Positions 40,701 to 47,930 of a DNA stretch of 47,930 nucleotides are shown here, piece after piece. Where the stretch lies: assembly GCA_030526505.1 (NCBI GenBank), contig JAUNCR010000005.1, positions 1 to 47,930 of the forward strand. The letters run 5' to 3'. This stretch comes from Spirochaetales bacterium. GTDB taxonomy: Bacteria > Spirochaetota > Spirochaetia > Treponematales > Treponemataceae. The first letter of the stretch is position 1. Each line of letters starts with the position of its first letter. The notes beneath the pieces are model-generated. The model had not been told where the DNA came from. It saw only the letters and a list, made by a program, of their open reading frames with translations, and searched no databases. A program made the translations under genes and the position numbers.

Positions 40701-43700
40701 AAGATTGATGACGCCCTGAAATTCTCAAGTGAATATCCTCTTTCAAATGAACTCAAGCAGAAAACGCTTGGCAAATACCGTGTAGAAGGAACAGTCCTTC
40801 ATCTTGCTGAAAATTCTATATACTATGGAAATTCCGCCGCATATATAGTTCCGGAAACTATAAGAGATATAAATATTCCTGGCACCGGCTTCGTTGAAAA
40901 CGGAAAGGCCAAGTACAACATAGGCTATGCTGAAAAGGATGGAAACAAGGTTCCTGTATTCTATAACGCAACCGACGGGAAGATTGAATGCACCATCGAT
41001 GATAAAAAAGATAATGAAATTTCGGAAGTCAAGGTTATAAATCCATACTTATATGATGGAAGTGAAAGTTTTAAGCTTGATCTTGAATCAAACCTTGATG
41101 AGAAAAAAAATGAAGAAAGCAAAATAAGATTTGAACTTGACGGCATTTCATACAGGGCGGTCAACATGAATTCACAGGAATTCAAGCTGATTATGGATGA
41201 TTTTACCGTTGCATACACAAATGTTTACGACAGCTTCTGGAAGTGGTCCAAAGAAAAGGAAGTGAAGGAAGCAGACCTTGATGCCATGTTTGAAAAGGCC
41301 GGTATTTCCGGAAATGCAAAAGTTCAGCTTACAATGAACCTGTATGGGGAAAAGAAGGCAAAGTATAAGAAGGCAGAAGTTGAAGAATCTGAGGAGTCAC
41401 AGGAAGTCCTTGACTATTACTATTACTCAATGAAGGATAGTCCCGATTATGTCAATGCGCAGAAAATACTTGATGAGTATAAGAAAAATGTGCTAATGAA
41501 CAAAGACTTCCCTTTCTATGAAGAGAAGTCAGCAGGTAATTTCCTGATTAAGGATTACTGGAAGACATTGAAGACTAAGGATGAAGTATACAGTTATCAC
41601 AAAGAAGAAGCAGAAAAAAAGGTAAAGGATGAAAACACTAAATTAGACCTTAACAATACTGAAGACTTTAATAAGTTCACGGAACTTGTTGAAGCCGAAC
41701 TGGAAAGAATATATAAGGAATACTGCCGCTTGAATGAATTGCTGGTTGGAAAGTGCAGGAAGTTCAATCTGTCAAAAATAGGAAAGATAAGCAGCAGTAT
41801 CGGCTACAACAACGAGCACCTCTATTCCCTTGCAAACGACAGTAATTTGAACGGCACCTACTCGATGCTTCAGCTTGACGGGGATGCCTCTGATGGAATT
41901 ACCTTCCGTACAAAAAAGTTCACCATTGAAAAAACAGTTTGGAACAGTAAATCGGATTTTGATATTGGGGACAGAAGCGGAAGACATTCAGTTTATTCTT
42001 ATGATACTGTCGAAAAAGAAGGTGAAAATACCTATGAGGGCAAGGCAGACATCTTCATAAACAACGACGAATTCCTCTATGGCGGAAACAACGGATGGTT
42101 CTACGGAATCTGGAAGAGCGTTTGGCAGGAAGATATAAACGGTGTGTTTACGGAAAAGTATCCTTTCTCTGTAAAAGACCTTAGAAGCCTTGTCACAGAA
42201 ACTGAAGGAATGAGTGAGGATGAATTCAATAAAGCAAAGGCAAACAAGAAGGCTCAGAATGTAGACGATCCTAAAAGAAGTGAGTCTGAAACAGATGTTC
42301 ATTTCTCCCTGCCTGAAACAAAGGAGAATTCTTACCAGGTTAAAGAGCTTAAAGACCTAAAGAACAATGCCGTTTCATATCACGTTGATTTTGAAAAATC
42401 TCTCTTGGGTATCGTGGCTGTAACCACAAAGCTTGTAAAAGATGATAAAGGCAAGAAGACACCAGTAACTGAATACTACATGCCGTTCATTTACGGTGAC
42501 GTTATCCATGCAGACCGTGCGGGAGGAAACACCTACTACGAAATAGAGGGAATTGGAAAGCCGGGTAATGGAAAGAACGTTGTTCAGAATGAATACTCAA
42601 ATCTTGTAATCCCTACCATTCGCAAGACCTATACGGAAGGAACCGACAAGACACCGAATTTATCGATGGGTTTTGGCGGAACTGCAGAAGGAGTTGTTGA
42701 AGGTGCAAAGATTTTAGACGAGGCAAAGGATAAACTGCCAAGGATAATTGAAGGAGGAGCAAGCGGTTCATTGTCGGCAGGTGAAAACACATCTGACTCA
42801 TATGTAAAGCAGGCATACCAGGACATCAACGGTGACGGAATTCCGGACATCATGCAGGTGATTGGCGAAAACTCTGGTATAACGGCCGTATTGAGTTCCG
42901 GAATTGATGGCGACAAGGTGACCTATGACAGAATGGCTTTGCTTGGTGGAATTAATGTCCTTGGAAACAGCCACTCTAAAGTAAATGTTTACGGAGGGTC
43001 AGTGAGCCCAGGCGGAAACATCAGCATTACCCCTGTAGGTTTCAAGCGCATGACTCAAAGACCGGAACAGAAATCCAGTCCGACACCATCCGGCGGAATA
43101 ACCTATTCATCAGGAGATAACTATCAGTCTGAAAGCTTTATTGACATCAACGGTGACGGTCTCTGCGATTATTTTGCTAATGGAACATACAAAATAAACA
43201 AAGGTGCATCCTTTGATTTCGTACCAGGGCTGTTTACCATTTTTGGGAATACTAGCAGTTCTGCAGGGGAAAGCAAGACTGTCGGAATGAACTTTTCGCT
43301 TGGTACCGGAGGTAACCTTGCCCAGGCAAATTCCCTTAGCTGTGGTGCCAATGCGAACATCGGACTTTCATACAGCTTCTCGTCAAACAATACTGATAAG
43401 CTCATGATGGACATCAACGGCGACGGACTTCAGGATGTACTTGAGATGTCTCCGGGTGGTAAAGCCATAACGGTTAAGTACAACACAGGAAACTCATTTG
43501 TGGCAGGCGATGCCATTGCGCTTCCGGACTGGAGTAACTATGTAAAGGGCAATATCGAAAAATTCCTTAATAATACGGACAGCAAAGGTTATGACCTTGG
43601 ATTCGTAAGCGACATCCCGGTTGTAGGTGCAACAGTAAGCAAATCCCTTGCAGTAGTTTCCGTGAATCCTTTCGGATGCTTTGCTGAAAAATATACTAAT

Positions 43701-46700
43701 TCCCTTGACTGGAGCAGTTCCACAACAATTGGATTCAGCGGCAGTGCAGGTGCCAATGTAAACATTGGAATCGATATCATTCCTACTATATATGTAGGAA
43801 CAATCAACATCACTGTTTCCGGGGGAGCTGGAGCCAACGCCTCAACAACAATTAACGGAACATCAGTGCGCATGATGGACCTTGACGGCGACGGTCTCGC
43901 AGACCATGTGCTCCGAGTACCAGGAGTCGGAACCTACTGGAAGCGCAACATAAGCGGACTCTACGGAAAGCTCAACCGCATAGACATGCCACAGGGCGGA
44001 CACATGGAGATCGGATATGCTGAAAAAGCTGGTACCGTGGATAATCCAAATTTCAAGTATGTAATGAGCAGCGTTACCGTAAATGACGGCTGTGGAAAAT
44101 CGGTTAAAAATATTGATCACGGCAGTCATTCCCTCGTGACCCTCTATGAATATGGAGAGGGATGGTACGACAGAAACGAAAAGGAATTCTACGGCTATGA
44201 CAGCGTGACCACAAAAACTTTCACTGGCTATGCAAAGGAAGACGTGGATAAGAAAGATCCATTATACACAACTCAAAAAGACGCATATTACATGGGTACT
44301 GTAAATGAAGCCACCGGTCTTTTCGAAGGTTCATATTACAGCAAGGGAATGCTTAGGGAAAGCATGGTTTATGGATCAGCAGTCAAAGATATAGTCGGCA
44401 GCAAGCTTTCGCGTTCGGTAACTGAAATCTGCGCTTCGCCTTATGCAATGCCTAGGGTGGAGGAAAGCTGGACCTATGAGGAACCGGCTGGTGAAGATAA
44501 CTGCATTCATACTTCAACAACCTACGCATATGATTTTGACGAGAAAAAATATGGTTATGGAAACTGTACCGGACTCATTCAGGACTTTGGGGACGGAAAA
44601 AAACTTGTTTGCGAAATTGACTACAAGATTCCTGATGAGGAAGACTACATAACAGGACTTCCGGAAGATATCCGCGTCTATTCAGACCTAAGGAAAAACA
44701 ATCTCCTCCGCCACCGTTCAGGAAAATACGACGGCAAGGGTCAGCTGGTTGAATTGAGCCAGTATTATTCTGAAAGCGGCTACTCAACCAACACATTCAA
44801 ATACGATGGCTACGGTAACATTGAGAGTGTAACCGACAGCCGCGGGGCAACACTCTCATACGCTTACGACCTGGACGTTCATTCCTTTGTTACTGAAGTA
44901 AAGCAGAAAGGAAACGACACGGACGAATATGCCGGCACAATACTCTATGACCCTGCAACACAGACAAAGACATCCGAGACTGACTGCAACGGCAACACCA
45001 TGGAATACAGGTATGACGGATGGCAGCGTATAACCGAAATCAGAACAGGTTATGACGGAGATGTTCCTGCAGTACGCTATGAGTACAACAATTCGTGCGG
45101 AAAGGACGAGTATGGCCACCGTGCCCTCTGGCATGCGGTTACAAGCAACAAGGTAACCTTTGACCCGGAAGACCATTCTGTAATTCAGACAGTGGTTCAG
45201 ATTGATGGACTCGGACGCGCAGTTCGAAGCGCCAAGACAGGATGCGTCAACGGAGAGGATGGCTGGAACGTGAGCGGTGCCGTAACCTATGACGAGAAGG
45301 GAAGGACAATACAGGAAGGCATGACGGACTTCATCCTTGGCAGCATGGAGGATCTCCTTTCGTCGGCACCAAAAATGTCGGAACTTACCACGAAATATGA
45401 ATACGACGACAGGGACCGCCAGATTAAGACAATACTTCCGGACGGTTCCACACAGACAAATTCTTTCTCAATAATCAGCGGGCTCCTCGTTTCAAGGTCA
45501 ACGGACCCTCTGGGAAACATGTCGGTTCAGAAATGCGACAGCAGGGGAAACATTGTCTTTGCCGAAAGGGAAGATCAGGACGGAAAACAGCTTGCAAAGG
45601 CAAGGTACGAATACAACGAAATGGGTGAAATGATCCTTGCAACCTCTGTCCCTGTTGAAAACATGGACGGAAAAGCAAAGGAACATCCGGTTACAGTTGA
45701 ATACGACATTCTTGGAAGAAGGACGGCAATAGAAAGCTCAGACAGCGGGCGCCAGGAATTCTTCTATGATGCCTGCTCTAACCTTGTTAGGGAAAACAAC
45801 AGCGTACTCAGGGAAAATCACAAGCAGATAACCTATGAATATGACGGGCTTAACCGCCTTGTAAGAATTTGCTATCCTGACACCAGGGATACCGTACATA
45901 CGTATGGCCGTGCTTCGGACAAAACTTCCGGGGCAGCAGGAAAAATTCTTTGCACTGAAGATGCTTCGGGAAAAATCAGTTACAAATACGGCAGGCTTGG
46001 CGAAGTTACAAAGGAAACAAGGACACTTGAAACTCACCTTAATGGGCTTGGCGAAACAATGGACTCTGAAATGGAGTACTGTTCCGATTACCTGGGCCGC
46101 ATGCAGTGGATCAAGTATCCGGACGAGGAAGTCATAACATATGGCTATGACAACGGCGGTCAGGTAAAAAGTGTAACGGGTATGCATTGGGGCACAGAAT
46201 TCAAATATGTAACAGGCATACTATATGACCAGTACGGGCAGAGGACAAGGATAGAATATGGCAACGGCACCCACACGGACTATTCCTATGACCCTGCACG
46301 CCGCTGGCTTGAAACGATAAAAACAAGCAAGGACGATATAAATGGAAACCCATTGAGGCCTTATCAGAACATAGAGTACAAGTTTGACCCGGTCGGAAAT
46401 GTACTTGAATACAAAAACAACTGTATGGACGGGACAAGCGGCAACTACTGCACATCCCAGAACTACAGCTATGACGGCCTTTACCAGCTTGTTAGGGCAC
46501 ATGGAGAATCTTCGTATACACCAGACCATCTCCTTGTGGTGGAATCAACTTACACCCAGGATTTTGCATTTGATCCACATGGATTTGGTAATATGATGTC
46601 CAAGACAAGCAGTGAAAAAACCACTCCATGGCAGAAACTTGGCGATGACCTCAATTATGAGCTGGATTTTGAATATGACGAAGAAAACTATTCGCACCGC

Positions 46701-47930
46701 CGTGTAAGGGCAGGAGACCGCTGGTATAAGTATGATTCATGCGGAAACATAATATGTGAGCAGGACGGTGGTTTTGACGGGGAAGAGGATGACTCATACT
46801 ATAGAATCAATCGAGAATCGGATGATGTGTATTCAACGGATTACGGGTGGGCTTTGTTCCGCGATGACAGCGGGGATGTAAATAAACTTAAATCTCATTA
46901 CAAGAGGGTCTACGGCTGGGATGAACGCAACAGGCTTGTATCCAGTGTTGACGCAAACTACACCACATCTTATATTTACAGTGAGGGCGGAGAACGCACG
47001 AACAAGTACACAGCATCGGGCGAAACCCTGTATTTCAACAGGATGTGGACGCTTCATACGGATGCTGGAAACCGCATTCACGGCGGACAGTATGCAAAGA
47101 ACGTGTACCTTGGAGAAACAAGAATCGTCACCAAGCTGCGTATGGCCAACGATGTATGGGCGGATGCAGAAGAGGTGCAGCAGTACTTCTATCATTCGGA
47201 CCATCTTGGATCTGCATCCATGATCACCGACTACAAGGGGGATGAATACCAGCGCATAGAATACACGCCATACGGAGAAACCTGGATAGAGCGTACAGAC
47301 AACAGGGGGCTTGAATACCTGCCGTACAAGTTCAGCGCCAAGGAAAAGGATGAGGAGACCGGACTCTACTACTACGGGGCACGATACCTGGACCCAAAGT
47401 ACTCCACATGGATAAGCACGGACCCGGCGCTTGGGGAATACATCCCTGCAGCCGGAAAGGGGAATTCAAAGGATGCTGGAAGCCTGCCTGGCATGGGCGG
47501 AGCCTATAACCACATCAATTTTAATTTGTACCACTACGCCGGCAACAATCCGGTGAAGTATACGGACCCGGATGGGAAGTTTCTGAATATAGCTATAGGA
47601 GCTGGCATTGGTGCAGCCGTTGGTGCTGGGTGTGAGATATTTAATCAAGTTGCAATACAGGGGAAAAATTTAGATTCTTTGGATATGCGAAAAGTTGGGA
47701 TTGCTGCTGTTGGAGGAGCATTAGGTGGTGCATTGGCTGGCACTGGAGTTGGATTGGTTGGTCAAGTAGTTGGAAATGCTGCTATAAGCGCTGCACAAAA
47801 TACTGGAAATCAAGCAATTGATATATATGATGGAAAACAAAAAAACTTTGATGCTGCAAGTTTAGTTGTTGATACTACATTAGGTGCAATTGCTGGTAGA
47901 GCAGGTGGTGCAGGAAGTGGCACAAATAAG
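37794..47930 (+). CDS. Giant exported ZU5-SpvB-FG-GAP-YD/Rhs polymorphic toxin, 3' end outside window
   Basis: Frame open for 3379 codons to the window end. GAGGG lies 8 nt before ATG 37794. Domains: Sec signal with basic start and hydrophobic FAAALVMFSYIGMLNPIPMFA; ZU5-like (about 60-160; GGVVSLGDASIEIPEGAL); SpvB/TcaC-type (220-330; ELAIPSGRRGMQPSVSVNYSSGAG); six FG-GAP/integrin-like Ca motifs D-x-NGDG or D-x-D-x-DG at 566, 661, 1677, 1784, 1873 and about 2028; TcdB-middle-like region near 2070 (MPQGGHMEIGYAEKAG); YD repeats about 2330-3050; Rhs core near 3136 (DHLGSASMITDYKG) to 3195 (GARYLDPKYSTWISTDP). After GNNPVKYTDPDGKF the pretoxin tail is glycine/alanine-rich; the toxin itself is beyond the window. 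Residues 700-1670 are a large Lys/Glu-rich insert without these motifs. Confidence 0.93.
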   Translation, partial: MKRKSEIKVEISRGKRFAAALVMFSYIGMLNPIPMFALGRTKEQKVPVEKTVKEEKAEVLISAAKGGVVSLGDASIEIPEGALKEDTKISITRLLKVEDTGESLYNTIPHSGGYRFLPAGTKFEKDVTITLPYSAELNAKPQSLEDLYTYFYDTQAQSWIKLERIEVDQKHSKVRSLSTHFTDMITATLTMPESASPVDVNLNSIKNLEAAKPDGHLIKFNPPKASNMGDASFSFELAIPSGRRGMQPSVSVNYSSGAGNGIMGKGFDVNYGSSITTDTRFGLPKYDSNDTYMLDGIILEVKKNRNGIITYAPKKESSFSRIERILSDNHWEVTDKNGTKRIYGQDSASCVGSGKNIFTWNLSKTIDINGNTVTYGYNEFSDKQGKNTDGYVYPTSIRYTGYKEETGKYSVVFHYDNDGKESRQDVRIDARSKSIVACKKLLTGITTHYDDGEAIRTYGFKYTQGLAKENMLEVLEVSNNAGESYSYTFEYNEPVKENGQVVYFAEAEEWNGGKPLQVGNSTSTGMSFNFSGGAGYGTRVVDGRVTGGASGSTSSGTSYTEDSMVDINGDGRPDAVRQDGNTVHVAINNGKGFDKEVSISIVGGASFTGDLDHEENTTSTTGWNVYGGVGLKGKTVGVSIGGGYSEVYQKTSSTVMCSFMDMDRDGLVDIVETGKDYYLKNEGNLKFSKAYIATLVDVKDVSQESSLDDRNNYYSTYYVQNPFRMWKSPYEGVITVHEKMNGITSGSKNPVNAMTFIGNASKDSDLFLEKGTDKHDACKTNYPVDSDVDFYFVSDPGNEPKNSDAEWNVNIEYSKAKALKKGYPLPVFVQKNVKADKEYSKSSTTNIYDYEKKCVEDFKKSLPNPLLMGMYNVEYSEKSYETGHDYTVKIKYSDKWKAGTNANAIYDCLVKTGYFIPGAFTEDEFKTYEEEIKESAPAEEKEAVEYYRTFASQFVRRVSDGMFLLKDFEKIDDALKFSSEYPLSNELKQKTLGKYRVEGTVLHLAENSIYYGNSAAYIVPETIRDINIPGTGFVENGKAKYNIGYAEKDGNKVPVFYNATDGKIECTIDDKKDNEISEVKVINPYLYDGSESFKLDLESNLDEKKNEESKIRFELDGISYRAVNMNSQEFKLIMDDFTVAYTNVYDSFWKWSKEKEVKEADLDAMFEKAGISGNAKVQLTMNLYGEKKAKYKKAEVEESEESQEVLDYYYYSMKDSPDYVNAQKILDEYKKNVLMNKDFPFYEEKSAGNFLIKDYWKTLKTKDEVYSYHKEEAEKKVKDENTKLDLNNTEDFNKFTELVEAELERIYKEYCRLNELLVGKCRKFNLSKIGKISSSIGYNNEHLYSLANDSNLNGTYSMLQLDGDASDGITFRTKKFTIEKTVWNSKSDFDIGDRSGRHSVYSYDTVEKEGENTYEGKADIFINNDEFLYGGNNGWFYGIWKSVWQEDINGVFTEKYPFSVKDLRSLVTETEGMSEDEFNKAKANKKAQNVDDPKRSESETDVHFSLPETKENSYQVKELKDLKNNAVSYHVDFEKSLLGIVAVTTKLVKDDKGKKTPVTEYYMPFIYGDVIHADRAGGNTYYEIEGIGKPGNGKNVVQNEYSNLVIPTIRKTYTEGTDKTPNLSMGFGGTAEGVVEGAKILDEAKDKLPRIIEGGASGSLSAGENTSDSYVKQAYQDINGDGIPDIMQVIGENSGITAVLSSGIDGDKVTYDRMALLGGINVLGNSHSKVNVYGGSVSPGGNISITPVGFKRMTQRPEQKSSPTPSGGITYSSGDNYQSESFIDINGDGLCDYFANGTYKINKGASFDFVPGLFTIFGNTSSSAGESKTVGMNFSLGTGGNLAQANSLSCGANANIGLSYSFSSNNTDKLMMDINGDGLQDVLEMSPGGKAITVKYNTGNSFVAGDAIALPDWSNYVKGNIEKFLNNTDSKGYDLGFVSDIPVVGATVSKSLAVVSVNPFGCFAEKYTNSLDWSSSTTIGFSGSAGANVNIGIDIIPTIYVGTINITVSGGAGANASTTINGTSVRMMDLDGDGLADHVLRVPGVGTYWKRNISGLYGKLNRIDMPQGGHMEIGYAEKAGTVDNPNFKYVMSSVTVNDGCGKSVKNIDHGSHSLVTLYEYGEGWYDRNEKEFYGYDSVTTKTFTGYAKEDVDKKDPLYTTQKDAYYMGTVNEATGLFEGSYYSKGMLRESMVYGSAVKDIVGSKLSRSVTEICASPYAMPRVEESWTYEEPAGEDNCIHTSTTYAYDFDEKKYGYGNCTGLIQDFGDGKKLVCEIDYKIPDEEDYITGLPEDIRVYSDLRKNNLLRHRSGKYDGKGQLVELSQYYSESGYSTNTFKYDGYGNIESVTDSRGATLSYAYDLDVHSFVTEVKQKGNDTDEYAGTILYDPATQTKTSETDCNGNTMEYRYDGWQRITEIRTGYDGDVPAVRYEYNNSCGKDEYGHRALWHAVTSNKVTFDPEDHSVIQTVVQIDGLGRAVRSAKTGCVNGEDGWNVSGAVTYDEKGRTIQEGMTDFILGSMEDLLSSAPKMSELTTKYEYDDRDRQIKTILPDGSTQTNSFSIISGLLVSRSTDPLGNMSVQKCDSRGNIVFAEREDQDGKQLAKARYEYNEMGEMILATSVPVENMDGKAKEHPVTVEYDILGRRTAIESSDSGRQEFFYDACSNLVRENNSVLRENHKQITYEYDGLNRLVRICYPDTRDTVHTYGRASDKTSGAAGKILCTEDASGKISYKYGRLGEVTKETRTLETHLNGLGETMDSEMEYCSDYLGRMQWIKYPDEEVITYGYDNGGQVKSVTGMHWGTEFKYVTGILYDQYGQRTRIEYGNGTHTDYSYDPARRWLETIKTSKDDINGNPLRPYQNIEYKFDPVGNVLEYKNNCMDGTSGNYCTSQNYSYDGLYQLVRAHGESSYTPDHLLVVESTYTQDFAFDPHGFGNMMSKTSSEKTTPWQKLGDDLNYELDFEYDEENYSHRRVRAGDRWYKYDSCGNIICEQDGGFDGEEDDSYYRINRESDDVYSTDYGWALFRDDSGDVNKLKSHYKRVYGWDERNRLVSSVDANYTTSYIYSEGGERTNKYTASGETLYFNRMWTLHTDAGNRIHGGQYAKNVYLGETRIVTKLRMANDVWADAEEVQQYFYHSDHLGSASMITDYKGDEYQRIEYTPYGETWIERTDNRGLEYLPYKFSAKEKDEETGLYYYGARYLDPKYSTWISTDPALGEYIPAAGKGNSKDAGSLPGMGGAYNHINFNLYHYAGNNPVKYTDPDGKFLNIAIGAGIGAAVGAGCEIFNQVAIQGKNLDSLDMRKVGIAAVGGALGGALAGTGVGLVGQVVGNAAISAAQNTGNQAIDIYDGKQKNFDAASLVVDTTLGAIAGRAGGAGSGTNK

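Noticed and set aside
37800..47900. Many minus-strand ORFs of 60-150 aa opposite the Rhs gene
   Set aside because: All are shadows of the single long plus-strand frame and have no starts or family features.
1..47930. CRISPR array
   Set aside because: No regularly spaced direct repeats; the repeats seen are dispersed palindromes or extragenic elements.

Overview
This window most likely comes from a host-associated, anaerobic spirochaete of the Treponema type. That is an inference from gene content: a short-form prepilin peptidase and T2SS-like operon, many lipoproteins, a TrpX-type ABC uptake system, a DUF3793/flavodoxin pair, rubrerythrin/PerR oxygen defence, and remnants of a BspA-like leucine-rich-repeat protein. 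There is no rRNA gene or canonical tRNA to place it firmly. The DNA is moderately AT-rich, with a very AT-rich block just before the secretion operon.

Bases 1-8100 are an accessory region. Short orphan genes (several with the look of immunity or cassette proteins), a radical SAM protein with its partner, and a small Rnl2-type RNA ligase alternate with long non-coding stretches of 400-700 bp. Those stretches are not empty. They contain perfect long-range inverted repeats, GAAA-capped hairpins, blocks shared between spacers, a covarying element ending in a T-run, three copies of a 21-bp palindrome, and at least three tRNA-like pieces. One of these has its arms in circularly permuted order. I read this as an array of large structured RNAs around an RNA ligase.

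Bases 8100-16400 are mostly ordinary chromosome. They hold a rhodanese lipoprotein; an oxygen-defence operon (flavin reductase-rubredoxin-rubrerythrin fusion, PerR-like repressor, NifX-like protein) behind two candidate repressor boxes; an orphan Vsr endonuclease; a VOC protein with a membrane partner; a decayed LRR gene; YgiQ; and DUF763.

Bases 16400-25650 hold a three-gene ABC importer (ATPase, permease, substrate-binding lipoprotein-like protein), flavodoxin plus DUF3793, and a TetR gene divergent from an MMPL-type export operon. Four 15-bp operators lie in the divergent promoter. The MMPL gene carries an in-frame UAA.

Bases 25985-47930 look like one co-directional unit. Prepilin peptidase, secretin, GspE, GspF, GspG, minor pseudopilins, a GspK-like protein and a GspL/M-like inner-membrane protein overlap or abut closely. 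Five envelope proteins or lipoproteins follow, and then a giant signal-peptide-bearing ZU5/SpvB/FG-GAP/YD-repeat/Rhs protein. That protein is open for 3379 codons and runs off the window. The arrangement suggests a type II secretion-like machine dedicated to exporting or displaying an Rhs/Tc-type polymorphic toxin. It is the strongest candidate for an undescribed system here, followed by the RNA-ligase/structured-RNA array.
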